40,622 bases of DNA from Zoogloeaceae bacterium (GCA_031277315.1 JAITMP010000033.1:1-40622), one strand, 5' to 3'; numbered from the stretch's first letter, positions 17,968-25,739 are shown. Notes: a model not told the origin generated them from the letters alone. Numbers and translations are program-made.

Positions 17968-18621
17968 TCAGGACGGCAGGATATCGGTGAAGCGGCGCAG
18001 GGCGGCGAATTCGCCGACATCCTTGTCGGGCTGGCGACTGTCGGGACGGTGGACGGCGAGCAGGTGCTGGATACCGGCCCGGCGCGCCGCGCGCAGCACC
18101 GGCAGGCTGTCGTCGATGAGCAGGGCGCGGGCCGGGTCGTAGGGCAGCAGCGCGCGCAGCGCGGGCCAGAAAGCCGGGTCTTCCTTCGGCAGGCCGACTT
18201 CGTGGGAGGAAATGAGCAGGTCGAAATGTGCCGCCAGCCCGGTGCGCGCCATCTTCAGGGCGAGGCTTTTCTGATGCGCGTTGGTGACCAGCGCGACGCC
18301 TTTGCCGCGCTCGCGCAGGGTGTCGAGAAAGCGCGGCACGTCGGGATGCACGGCAATCAGGTGCGCGACTTCTTCTTTCAGGCGGATGATGTCGAGTTGC
18401 AGTTCGCGCGTCCAGTGGTCGACGCAGTACCAGTCCAGCGTGCCGGCCTTGGCGCGGTAGAGATCGGTGATCAGCCTGTGCGCTTCGGCGTGGGGCAGGC
18501 CGTGCCGCTCGGCGTAGCGCGTCGGCACGTGCTCCTGCCAGAAATGGTTGTCGAAGTGCAGATCGAGCAGCGTGCCGTCCATGTCGAGCAGGACGGTGTC
18601 GATGGCGCGCCAGTCGATCAT
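17968..18621 (-). CDS. HAD-family hydrolase, GMP/IMP nucleotidase (YrfG-like)
   Basis: A 217-residue haloacid-dehalogenase phosphatase. Motif I is LLDMDGTLLD (nucleophile D13, acid D15), followed by LHFDNHFWQEHVPTRYAER, which is characteristic of the YrfG/GMP-IMP nucleotidase subgroup. Motif II is LVTNAHQKS, motif III the Lys in SSHEVGLPKEDP, and motif IV LLIDDSLPV. The length fits the family. It is preceded on its own strand by a short 9-bp tandem array and lies downstream of the convergent composite repeat. Confidence 0.87.
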   Translation of the reverse strand: MIDWRAIDTVLLDMDGTLLDLHFDNHFWQEHVPTRYAERHGLPHAEAHRLITDLYRAKAGTLDWYCVDHWTRELQLDIIRLKEEVAHLIAVHPDVPRFLDTLRERGKGVALVTNAHQKSLALKMARTGLAAHFDLLISSHEVGLPKEDPAFWPALRALLPYDPARALLIDDSLPVLRAARRAGIQHLLAVHRPDSRQPDKDVGEFAALRRFTDILPS

Positions 18622-18652
18622 GCCAATGACGTTAACATGCCGCCGATTGTCA

Positions 18653-18688
18653 GCGGGGAATGGCAGGAATGGCGGGAATGACGGGAAT
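18653..18688. repeat. Four tandem 9-bp repeats upstream of the HAD gene
   Basis: The units GCGGGGAAT, GGCAGGAAT, GGCGGGAAT and GACGGGAAT run in strict 9-bp register between the stop of bamD and the start of the HAD gene (both minus strand). The nearest edge is 31 bases from the HAD start. Confidence 0.75.
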
Positions 18689-18720
18689 GGCCCGCGCGCG
18701 GGCGGCGTCTCCCGTCATGC

Positions 18721-19503
18721 TCACCACAATTTCCACCAGGGGACTTCGCGGTCGAGGCCGCGCTTGTAGTAATCGCTGCTGGGGAAGTTGGTGCGCATCA
18801 CGCGCTCGGCGTCGTCGCGCAGGTCGTTCAGGCCGAGCGCGTCGTAGGCCTTGACCATGATGAACAGGGCTTCCTCGTTGGCCGGCGCTTCGGGATAGGT
18901 GTTCACGGCGGTCTGGGCGCGGTTGGCGGCGGCGATGTAGGCGTTGCGTCTCATGTAATAGCGCGCCACATGCACTTCATGCGAGGCGAGCGCGTTGATG
19001 AGATATTTCATCCGCGCCGTGGCGTCGGCGGCGTATTTGCTGTTCGGGAAGCGCGTCGTCAGATCCTTGAAGGCGTCGAAGGCTTCCCGCGCCGCTTGCG
19101 GATCGCGCTCGGACATGTCCTGCATGCTGACGTAGCCGACGATGCCGAGGTCTTCGTTGAAGTTCACCAGCCCCTTCAGGTAATAGATGTAATCGACGTT
19201 GGGGTGGTTCGGGTGCAGCTTGATGAAGCGGTCGCAGGCGGCGATGGCGGAAGCCGGCTCGCTGCCCTTGTAATAGGCATAGGCGATTTCGATTTGCGCC
19301 TGCTGCGCATAGCGGCCATAAGGGTAGCGCGATTCGAGCGTCTCGAAATACTTGATGGCCTTGTCGTAAGCGCCGTCGCTCAAAGCCTCTTTCGCGGCGG
19401 AGTAGAGGCGGTTGGCCGACCAGCCGGAGGTTTCGTCCTGCACTTCCGGCAACAAGCCGCAGCCGCCGAGCAGCAAGGCGAGAATTAAAGCTAGACTACG
19501 CAT
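18721..19503 (-). CDS. bamD: Outer membrane assembly lipoprotein BamD
   Basis: A 260-residue lipoprotein of the BAM complex that inserts beta-barrel proteins into the outer membrane. A lipobox LLGGC puts the lipidated Cys at 15. The rest consists of TPR-like repeats, with the hallmarks LYSAAKEALSDGAYDKAIKYFE, ESRYPYGRYAQQAQIEIAYAYY, RFIKLHPNHPNVDYIYYLKG and RRNAYIAAANRAQ. It is divergent from rluD, a layout conserved across many gamma- and betaproteobacteria. Confidence 0.96.
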   Translation of the reverse strand: MRSLALILALLLGGCGLLPEVQDETSGWSANRLYSAAKEALSDGAYDKAIKYFETLESRYPYGRYAQQAQIEIAYAYYKGSEPASAIAACDRFIKLHPNHPNVDYIYYLKGLVNFNEDLGIVGYVSMQDMSERDPQAAREAFDAFKDLTTRFPNSKYAADATARMKYLINALASHEVHVARYYMRRNAYIAAANRAQTAVNTYPEAPANEEALFIMVKAYDALGLNDLRDDAERVMRTNFPSSDYYKRGLDREVPWWKLW

Positions 19504-19532
19504 GATGAAGTCCCCGCGAAAAAAGCGTGCTG

Positions 19533-19538
19533 ATTATA
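19533..19538 (-). promoter_or_regulatory. -10 box of bamD
   Basis: ATTATA on the plus strand reads TATAAT on the minus strand, 30 bases before the bamD ATG. No clear -35 is seen. Its position also argues that the divergent rluD starts at 19568 rather than at 19502. Confidence 0.45.
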
Positions 19539-19567
19539 TCGCAGACCCGGCGTCCGCCCTGACGCCC

Positions 19568-20491
19568 ATGCTGACGTCCGTTCTGACCCTGCCCGCCGAT
19601 TGCGCCGGCCTGCGTTTCGATCAGGCGCTGGCGCGCCTGCTGCCCGAGCATTCGCGCAGCCGGCTCGCCGCCTGGGTGAAGGCGGGCAAAGTCACCCTCG
19701 ACGACGCGCCCGCCGATGCCAAACGCAAGGTCTGGGGCGGCGAGCGGGTGCGGCTCGACGCCGATCCCGCGCCGGAGGAAACGGCGCAGCAGCCGGAAGC
19801 GATTCCCCTCTCGATTCTGCATGAGGACGCGCAGATTCTCGTCATCGACAAACCCGCCGGGCTGGTGGTGCATCCGGGTAGCGGCAATTGGCGGGGCACG
19901 CTGCTCAACGCCCTGCTGCACCACGCGCCGCAGCTTGCCGGCGTGCCGCGCGCCGGCATCGTGCACCGCCTCGACAAGGACACCAGCGGCCTTCTCGTCG
20001 TCGCCAAAACCTTGCCGGCGCAGACCGATCTCGTGCGTCAATTACAAGCGCATACGGTGCGGCGGCATTATCTGGCGCTGGCGCATGGCCGCGTCGCCCG
20101 CGACGGCGTCGTCGACGCGCCGATCGGCCGTCACCCGTCGCAGCGCACGCGGATGGCGGTGGTTGGCGCCGGCCGCGCCGCGCGCACGCATTACCGTGTG
20201 CTGGAGCGTTTCGCCCGCGCCACGCTGATCGAGTGCGCGCTGGAAACCGGGCGCACGCACCAGATCCGCGTGCACATGACGGAGATCGGCCATCCGCTGA
20301 TCGGCGATCCGGTGTATGGCCCGCGCCGGAAAACGCCGGCGGACGCGGTAGCCGATTTCCCGCGTCAGGCCCTGCATGCCTGGCGTCTGGCGCTGACGCA
20401 TCCGGCCAGCGGCGGTGAAATGGCCTGGGAAGCGCCACCGCCGGAAGACTTTGCGCGGCTGCTGGCGGCGCTGCGGGCGTCGCCGCCATGA
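19568..20491 (+). CDS. rluD: 23S rRNA pseudouridine synthase (RluD family)
   Basis: A 307-residue RluA-family pseudouridine synthase, expected to modify U1911/1915/1917 in helix 69 of 23S rRNA. An N-terminal S4 domain (FDQALARLLPEHSRSRLAAW) is followed by the catalytic domain with D136 in HRLDKDTSG, the upstream LVIDKPAGLVVHPG, and LETGRTHQIRVHM. The frame is open to 19412, but homology begins at the chosen ATG and the earlier part overlaps bamD and its promoter; 19502 is the next alternative. It overlaps pgeF by four bases (ATGA). Confidence 0.93.
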   Translation: MLTSVLTLPADCAGLRFDQALARLLPEHSRSRLAAWVKAGKVTLDDAPADAKRKVWGGERVRLDADPAPEETAQQPEAIPLSILHEDAQILVIDKPAGLVVHPGSGNWRGTLLNALLHHAPQLAGVPRAGIVHRLDKDTSGLLVVAKTLPAQTDLVRQLQAHTVRRHYLALAHGRVARDGVVDAPIGRHPSQRTRMAVVGAGRAARTHYRVLERFARATLIECALETGRTHQIRVHMTEIGHPLIGDPVYGPRRKTPADAVADFPRQALHAWRLALTHPASGGEMAWEAPPPEDFARLLAALRASPP

Positions 20492-21228
20492 ATCATCCGA
20501 TGGCGGACTGGATCGTGCCGGACTGGCCGGCGCCGGCGCGGGTGCGGGCGCTGGTGACGACGCGGGCGGGCGGCGTCAGCGCGGCGCCGTATGCGACGAT
20601 GAATCTGGGCGCGCACGTCGGCGACGATCCGGCGGCGGTGGCGGAAAATCGCCGCCGGCTGCGCGCCTGCCTGCCGTCTGAACCACTCTGGCTGACGCAG
20701 GTGCACGGCTGCCGCGTGGCGCATGTCGAAGAAGCCGAAACTGCTGAAACCGCCGATGCCGTCTGCACGCGCCAGCGCGGCAAGGTGTGCGCCGTTCTGA
20801 CGGCGGATTGTCTGCCAGTGCTGCTCTGCGACGAAGCCGGCGTGGTGGTATGCGCGGCGCATGCCGGCTGGCGCGGGCTGGCCGGCGGCGTCATCGAAGC
20901 GGCGCTGCGGGCGATGGCAACGCCGCCGGCGCAACTCATGGCCTGGCTTGGCCCGGCCATCGGCCCGCGCGCGTTTGAAGTCGGCGACGACGTGCGCAAC
21001 GCCTTTCTCGCCCATGCGCCTGACGCTGCCACCGCCGCGGCATTCACGCCGGCAGCGGACGGCAAATGGCGGGCCGATCTGTACCGGCTGGCGACCTTGC
21101 GCCTGAACGCGGCGGGCGTCGAGCGTGTTTTCGGCGGCGGCTTCTGCACTTGGGAGGAGTCGCGTTTTTATTCCTTCCGCCGCGACAAAACCACTGGCCG
21201 CATGGCCTCGTTGATCTGGATGGCATGA
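20488..21228 (+). CDS. pgeF: Purine nucleoside phosphorylase / peptidoglycan editing factor (YfiH, laccase domain)
   Basis: A 246-residue Cu-oxidase_4/YfiH family protein. These enzymes bind zinc and cleave purine nucleosides and have also been linked to editing of UDP-MurNAc precursors. Metal ligands are visible in QVHGCRVAHV (His), TADCLPVLL (Cys) and AAHAGWRGL (His); the C-terminus GGFCTWEESRFYSFRRD is also typical. It is translationally coupled to rluD by an ATGA overlap and the next gene overlaps its stop, so rluD-pgeF-EamA is one operon. Confidence 0.93.
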   Translation: MNHPMADWIVPDWPAPARVRALVTTRAGGVSAAPYATMNLGAHVGDDPAAVAENRRRLRACLPSEPLWLTQVHGCRVAHVEEAETAETADAVCTRQRGKVCAVLTADCLPVLLCDEAGVVVCAAHAGWRGLAGGVIEAALRAMATPPAQLMAWLGPAIGPRAFEVGDDVRNAFLAHAPDAATAAAFTPAADGKWRADLYRLATLRLNAAGVERVFGGGFCTWEESRFYSFRRDKTTGRMASLIWMA

Positions 21229-22130
21229 TGGACAGAAAAAATCACCTCGACGCCCAGGCCATGATCCTGATGCTCGTGCTGTGCATGGCCTGGGGCTTGC
21301 AGCAAGTGGCGATCAAGGTCGCCATGAGCGGCGTCTCGCCGGTCTGGCAGGCCGGCCTGCGCTCGATCGGCGCCACGCTGCTGGTCTGGGCCTGGGCGGC
21401 GCACAAGGGCATCCGGTTGTTCGAGCGCGACGGCACGCTGTTTCCGGGCCTGCTTTCGGCGGCGCTGTTCGCCGGCGAGTTCGCCTTCATCTACTGGGGC
21501 CTCGGCTACACCTCCGCTTCGCGCGGCGTGGTGTTTCTGTACACCGCGCCGTTCATGGTCGCGTTCGGCGCGCACTGCTTCCTGCCGGGAGAGCGGCTGC
21601 GGCCGATGCAATGGCTCGGCCTCGCCTTCGCCTTCGCCGGCATTCTCGCCGCCTTCGGCGAATCGCTCGGCATGCCGACGCGCCGCCAGTTGCTGGGCGA
21701 CGGCATGCTGTTTCTCGGCGCCGTGCTGTGGGCCGCCACCACGCTCGTCATCAAAAGCAGCCGGTTGTCGAAAGTGAATCCGGCCAAGACGCTGTTCTAT
21801 CAGCTTGCCGGTTCCGCCCTCGCGCTGCCCTGCGTCGCGCTGGCGCTGGGCGAGCCGGGCGTCATCGCGCTGACGCCCCTGACGCTGCTCTCCATCGCCT
21901 ACCAGACGGCGCTGATCGCCTTCGCCAGCTATCTCGCCTGGTTCTGGTTATTGACCCACTATCCGGCCGGGCGGCTGGCGGCGTTCTCGTTCCTCACGCC
22001 GCTGTTCGGCGTGCTGGCCGGCGCGCTGCTGCTCGGTGAACACGTCGGTCCGGTGCTGGCGGCGGCGCTCGGCCTCGTCGTGTTCGGCATCTGGCTGGTG
22101 AATCGTCCGCCGCGCCGTGGTTCGCTATAA
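21225..22130 (+). CDS. EamA/DMT-superfamily transporter
   Basis: A 301-residue inner-membrane protein with ten hydrophobic helices arranged as two EamA repeats (helices in residues ~10-145 and ~155-290). AMILMLVLCMAWGLQQVAIK opens the first repeat, and GLGYTSASRGVVFLYTAPFMV and the final FSFLTPLFGVLAGALLLGE close the half-repeats in the family's way. The substrate is unknown (amino acid or metabolite export is usual). Two adjacent ATG codons exist (21225 and 21228). It ends inside the first unit of an 11-bp repeat array. Confidence 0.88.
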   Translation: MMDRKNHLDAQAMILMLVLCMAWGLQQVAIKVAMSGVSPVWQAGLRSIGATLLVWAWAAHKGIRLFERDGTLFPGLLSAALFAGEFAFIYWGLGYTSASRGVVFLYTAPFMVAFGAHCFLPGERLRPMQWLGLAFAFAGILAAFGESLGMPTRRQLLGDGMLFLGAVLWAATTLVIKSSRLSKVNPAKTLFYQLAGSALALPCVALALGEPGVIALTPLTLLSIAYQTALIAFASYLAWFWLLTHYPAGRLAAFSFLTPLFGVLAGALLLGEHVGPVLAAALGLVVFGIWLVNRPPRRGSL

Positions 22131-22185
22131 GTTCGCTATAGGTTCGCAATAGGTTCGCAATAGGTTCGCAATAGGCTCGCTATAA
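22120..22185. repeat. Six tandem 11-bp repeats between the EamA and ZIP genes
   Basis: The units GTTCGCTATAA, GTTCGCTATAG, GTTCGCAATAG three times and GCTCGCTATAA follow each other in strict 11-bp register. The first unit contains the EamA stop codon. The last provides TATAAT (22181-22186), a perfect -10 box only 8 bases before the ZIP ATG, so the transcript could be leaderless or nearly so; no ribosome site is seen before the ATG. Confidence 0.9.
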
Positions 22186-22194
22186 TCCACGTCC

Positions 22195-22971
22195 ATGTCC
22201 ACGCTCACCTGGGTGATTCTGGCCGCGCTCACCGGCGGCGTTCTCTCCGTACTGGCCGCCGCCGTCTTCGCGCTCACGGCGCGCGGCGCCTGGGTGCCGC
22301 ATCTCATCAGCTACGCCATCGGCGCGCTGCTCGGCGCCGCGTTCCTCGAAGTGCTGCCGAACGCCATCGAAGCGCGCGGCGACGCCGGCGCGACAACCGC
22401 AGTCGTGCTGGCCGGCATCCTCGGCTTTTTCATCCTCGAAAAACTGGTGCTGTGGCGGCACTGCCACGACCACCACTGCGAAAGCCACGAAGCCCGCGCC
22501 GCCGAGCACGACCACGGCCGCAGCGGCCTGCTGATTCTGGTCGGCGACACCTTCCACAACTTTGTCGACGGCGTGCTCATCGCCGCCGCCTTCATGCAGG
22601 ATGCGCGCCTCGGCGTCGTCACCGCGCTGGCCATCATCGCCCACGAGATTCCGCAGGAAGTCGGCGATTTCCTCATCCTGCTCCATTCCGGCTATTCGCG
22701 CCTGAAGGCGCTCGTCTTCAACCTGCTCTCCAGCCTCGCCACGCTGGCCGGCGGCCTGCTGGCGTATTTCGCCCTCTCCGCGATGCGCGACGTGGTGCCG
22801 GTGTTTCTGGCGCTGGCGGCGGCCAGCATGATCTACGTCGCCGTCGCCGATCTCATCCCCGGCCTGCACAAACGCGCCGAACTGCGCGCCACCGTGCAGC
22901 AAGTCCTCCTCATCGCCGCCGGCATCGCCACCATCCACCTCACCCATCTCCTCGCCGGTCATTACGCTTAA
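22195..22971 (+). CDS. ZIP-family metal (zinc/iron) transporter
   Basis: A 258-residue polytopic protein with about eight hydrophobic helices, importing divalent metal such as Zn2+. The intramembrane metal motifs are GDTFHNFVDGVLIA and AHEIPQEVGDF, the signature of ZIP helices 4 and 5. The loop before them is His-rich (RHCHDHHCESHEARA and EHDHG), as in metal-sensing loops of ZIP proteins. Expression is probably driven from the repeat array at its 5' side. No regulator gene is adjacent. Confidence 0.92.
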   Translation: MSTLTWVILAALTGGVLSVLAAAVFALTARGAWVPHLISYAIGALLGAAFLEVLPNAIEARGDAGATTAVVLAGILGFFILEKLVLWRHCHDHHCESHEARAAEHDHGRSGLLILVGDTFHNFVDGVLIAAAFMQDARLGVVTALAIIAHEIPQEVGDFLILLHSGYSRLKALVFNLLSSLATLAGGLLAYFALSAMRDVVPVFLALAAASMIYVAVADLIPGLHKRAELRATVQQVLLIAAGIATIHLTHLLAGHYA

Positions 22972-23038
22972 GGGCTTGGCCGGCGCGCGCGGTCGGTACA
23001 ACCTTCACATAGTTCGCGTTTTACCCTTGGCACATGGT

Positions 23039-23143
23039 TTATGTTTGCTGATCGTGCCAGCGTGTAACAACGTTGCCCGTTGCCCAGACGCAAAATACAA
23101 ACGCTTTGCGTAACTGCATCTTCGACACTTCCTGCCAAGGCAT
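23039..23143 (-). pseudogene. IS481-type transposase N-terminal fossil
   Basis: A 34-codon frame begins MPWQEVSKMQLRKAFVF, which matches the start of IS481-family transposases (MPWxExSxMxxRxxFV); after about residue 17 the similarity is lost and a stop follows. Upstream on the same strand (to about 23226) are repeated GGACAC/GTGTCC motifs (GTGTCCGCCATGTCTCC, GTGTCCATCATGTGTCC) of the kind found at the ends of such elements. It is a decayed remnant; nothing of the DDE core remains nearby. Confidence 0.6.
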
Positions 23144-23248
23144 CGGCAACTCCTAAAACCCCAAATGCCTTAGCTTAAAGGTGTCCGCCATGTCTCCGAA
23201 CAGGTGTCCATCATGTGTCCGGGCTATGCACCCGTGGGAGAGGGAGAT

Positions 23249-23272
23249 TGCCCCCGACTTGATCTGGGGGCA
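23249..23272. repeat. 7-bp hairpin in the scar region
   Basis: TGCCCCC (23249-23255) and GGGGGCA (23266-23272) form a perfect stem with a 10-base loop, flanked by GAGAGGGAGA and GGGAGAGAGGG purine runs. It looks like a dispersed repeat; other copies are not in this window. Confidence 0.45.
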
Positions 23273-23490
23273 GGGAGAGAGGGTAAGGTTTTACGACTGA
23301 ATTTTGCTTTACGCGGAATAACTATACTACAGACAGGATTTCATATTTCCACATTGTTGAATGCAAATATACAAATTTGATTTATATCGTCAAATCTAAA
23401 AATATAAATATGCTAATTTGATTAATGTCTATAGTTGATGGTTAGTGATGAAACATTGCAATCAACTGAAGCATTATCAAGGGGAAAAAC

Positions 23491-23523
23491 ATGATCCATG
23501 TGAGAGTGAAGTATGCATGGTGA
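23491..23523 (+). CDS. Possible 10-residue minicistron
   Basis: An ATG with an AAGGGG site 6 bases before it opens a frame MIHVRVKYAW and then stops. It sits immediately after the A/T-rich block and 88 bases before the recombinase gene. It could be a leader peptide, the stump of a lost gene, or chance. No attenuator hairpin with a T-run is obvious. Confidence 0.2.
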   Translation: MIHVRVKYAW

Positions 23524-23611
23524 CAGAAAAGAGAGGCTGGGGATCAGGACCGAGGGGGGCGTCAGTGCCTGCGCTGGGAGCGTGCATTGCTGACGGCGAT
23601 CAGGAGCAACA

Positions 23612-24235
23612 ATGTTGATCGGCTACGCTTACGTTTCGGCGCGGGACCGGAATCTTGATCTGCAACGTAAAATTCTCGCCGATGCGGGCTGTAAAGAAAT
23701 ATTCGAGGACAGGAGCTTCGCCGTTCAGCCTGCCTTGGCGAAGGCGCTCGCCGCCTTGCATGCAGGCGATACCCTCGTCGTCTGGAAACTCGACCGTCTG
23801 GGCTGCGACGCGGAAAAGCTGATCGGCCTGATCGGCGGCTTGCGCCAGCGCGGCATCCGTTTTATGAGTCTGGCCGACGCCATTGACACGGAGACGCCTT
23901 CGGGCAGTTTTTTCCTTGAGACGATAGCGCGCCTGGACGAGGCGACGCGCGGGATGGAGTTTGAATATCCTTACCTCCAACCCCGGCGCTTCCCGCATAA
24001 AAGAGGCCGCAAGCCGAAGATGAGCGACGAGCGGATCGAGTTGGCGAAGCGCTTGCTGGAAAGCGGCACGTCCCTGGAGGAGACGGCAAGGCGCGTCGGC
24101 GTTTCAATCTCGACGATTTACCGTTGGGTGCCGGCCCCGGAGAAGCGGAAGGCGGCCTTGTCCGCCAAGCGTGAGTTTGAAAAGAATCTGGGGCAATTGC
24201 TGACCCCGATTCACAAGAACGATACGCAGGAATAA
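23612..24235 (+). CDS. Serine-recombinase-like protein with lost catalytic arginines
   Basis: A 207-residue resolvase/invertase-family protein with a good AGGAG site. The fold is kept: LIGYAYVSARDRNLDLQRK, DTLVVWKLDRLG and IRFMSLADAIDTETPSG align with small serine recombinases, and a C-terminal helix-turn-helix (about 150-172, SLEETARRVGVSISTIYRW) follows a basic RGRKPK linker. The nucleophile Ser is present (S9), but the arginine two residues before it is Tyr (Y7, R8 in gamma-delta resolvase) and the arginine of LDRLGR is Cys (C65, R71). The dimer helix region (ARLDEATRGMEFEYPY) is also shortened and atypical. It probably binds DNA without recombining it; whether it is a relic or a regulator is open. 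Confidence 0.8.
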   Translation: MLIGYAYVSARDRNLDLQRKILADAGCKEIFEDRSFAVQPALAKALAALHAGDTLVVWKLDRLGCDAEKLIGLIGGLRQRGIRFMSLADAIDTETPSGSFFLETIARLDEATRGMEFEYPYLQPRRFPHKRGRKPKMSDERIELAKRLLESGTSLEETARRVGVSISTIYRWVPAPEKRKAALSAKREFEKNLGQLLTPIHKNDTQE

Positions 24236-24287
24236 AGACGATCGCGCACGCCTTTCCACGCCTTCCCACGTCTTCCTTTGGGAGGCG

Positions 24288-25739
24288 CTACCTGTCCTTG
24301 CCGTCTTTTTCCCGCGTTTTTTCCCCTTCTTCCCATGTGCCGGTTTCCGGCGCGCCGGCAGGATCGAACCATTTGAGTTTGTCGTGCAGCTTGACCACTT
24401 CGCCGACGATGATGAGCGTGGGCGGCTTGAGTCGGGCTTCTTCTGCTTGTTGCGGGAGCGTGGCGAGGGTGCCGATGAGGCTGCGCTGGCGGCGGGTGGT
24501 GCCTTGCTGCACGATGGCGGCGGGGGTGGTTGCCGGCAGGCCGTGCGCGACGAGTTCGCGGCACAGCACCGGCAGGCCGTGCAGGCCCATGTAGAAGACG
24601 ACGGTCTGCTGCGGCCGCGCCAGACCGGGCCAGTCGAGATCCATGCTGCCGTCCTTGAGATGGCCGGTGACGAAAACGCAGGCATGGGCATGGTCGCGGT
24701 GCGTGAGCGGAATGCCGGCGTAGGAGGCGACGCCGGAGGCGGCCGTGATGCCGGGTACCACTTCAAATGAGATGCCGTTGGCCGAGAGCGTTTCGATTTC
24801 TTCGCCGCCGCGACCGAAGATGAACGGATCGCCGCCCTTCAGGCGCAGCACGCGCCGGCCTTCTTTCGCCAGCCGCACGAGCAGGATGTTGATGTCTTCC
24901 TGACGCAGGGTGTGATTGTTGCGTTCCTTGCCGACGTAGATGCGCTGCGCGTCGCGCCGGCACAGTTCGACGATGGCGGGCGAGACGAGATGATCGTGCA
25001 CCACCACGTCGGCCTGCTGCATCAGCTTGAGGGCGCGGAAGGTGAGCAGATCCGGATTGCCGGGGCCGGCGCCGACGAGATAGACCTCGCCGCGCGGCGG
25101 CGCGTCGGCAGCGGCGGCGAGCTGGGCATCGAAATAATCCTGCGCTTGCGCCGTTTTGCCCGCCAGCACTTGATCGGCGAAATCGCCGCCGAGCATTTTT
25201 TCCCAGAACAAACGCCGCTGCGCCGGGTTGGTGAAATGCCGCTGGACGCGCCCGCGCAGCGCGCCGGCCATGCGCGCCAGATGGCTGTAGGCGGCGGGCA
25301 GCATCGTCTCCAGCCTGGCCCGCGTCAGGCGCGAGAGCACGGGCGAAGCGCCGCCAGTCGATACCGCCACGATCATCGGCGAGCGGTCGACGATGGAAGG
25401 GAAAATGAAGCTGCACAGATCGGGCGCGTCGACTACGTTGACCGGCAGATCGCGTGACTTGGCGGCGCGGGAGACGGCTTCATTCACGGCGCGTTCGTCG
25501 GTTGCCGCCACCACCAGCGCCGCGCCGGCAAGATGCGCCGGCTCAAAGCGGGCGGCGATGTGTTCAATGCGGCCGGCGGCTTTTTCGGCGGCGAGGACTT
25601 CGCCCAGTTCCGGCGCGACGATTGTCACGTTGGCGCCGCAGCCGGTGAGCAGGCCGGCCTTGCGCGCGGCAACGCCGCCGCCGCCGACGACGAGGCAGCG
25701 CGCGCCTTTCAGGTTGAGAAAAATCGGCAGAAAATCCAT
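24288..25739 (-). CDS. cysG: Siroheme synthase CysG (trifunctional)
   Basis: A 483-residue fusion that makes siroheme from uroporphyrinogen III. The N-terminal half (1-~200) is the precorrin-2 dehydrogenase/ferrochelatase with the NAD-binding CLVVGGGGVAARKAGLL. The C-terminal half (~215-460) is the SAM-dependent methyltransferase, with VYLVGAGPGNPDLLTFRALK and RLKGGDPFIFGRGGEE. The last ~15 residues are a charged tail. It follows dsrN by 102 bases and supplies the cofactor for DsrAB. Four 10-bp repeats and a TATAAT lie in the gap, so it may be transcribed independently as well. Confidence 0.95.
   Translation of the reverse strand: MDFLPIFLNLKGARCLVVGGGGVAARKAGLLTGCGANVTIVAPELGEVLAAEKAAGRIEHIAARFEPAHLAGAALVVAATDERAVNEAVSRAAKSRDLPVNVVDAPDLCSFIFPSIVDRSPMIVAVSTGGASPVLSRLTRARLETMLPAAYSHLARMAGALRGRVQRHFTNPAQRRLFWEKMLGGDFADQVLAGKTAQAQDYFDAQLAAAADAPPRGEVYLVGAGPGNPDLLTFRALKLMQQADVVVHDHLVSPAIVELCRRDAQRIYVGKERNNHTLRQEDINILLVRLAKEGRRVLRLKGGDPFIFGRGGEEIETLSANGISFEVVPGITAASGVASYAGIPLTHRDHAHACVFVTGHLKDGSMDLDWPGLARPQQTVVFYMGLHGLPVLCRELVAHGLPATTPAAIVQQGTTRRQRSLIGTLATLPQQAEEARLKPPTLIIVGEVVKLHDKLKWFDPAGAPETGTWEEGEKTREKDGKDR

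Larger units (their letters stand above)
22972..23611. other. 640-base intergenic scar region
   Basis: No intact gene is visible except a possible 10-codon minicistron. From left to right it holds a G/C-rich tail after the ZIP gene, a transposase fossil on the minus strand (23039-23143) with its flank to about 23226, a hairpin TGCCCCC/GGGGGCA (23249-23272), a strongly A/T-rich block (about 23290-23480) that contrasts with the rest of the window, the minicistron (23491-23523) and the recombinase leader. Confidence 0.7.

Noticed and set aside
18616-18638. Six-codon minicistron overlapping the HAD start (ATG to TGA on the minus strand)
   Set aside because: There is no ribosome site of note, and chance ATG-to-stop frames of this size are frequent.
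22120-22185. Zur operator in front of the ZIP gene
   Set aside because: The repeats are direct, not the inverted A/T-rich palindrome expected for Zur, and no zur gene is nearby.
22972-24235. Evidence that the dsr cluster arrived recently as a mobile island with the recombinase
   Set aside because: The recombinase lacks catalytic residues, the IS is only a fossil, no attachment-site duplication is seen around the cluster, and the dsr genes look like their neighbours in base composition.
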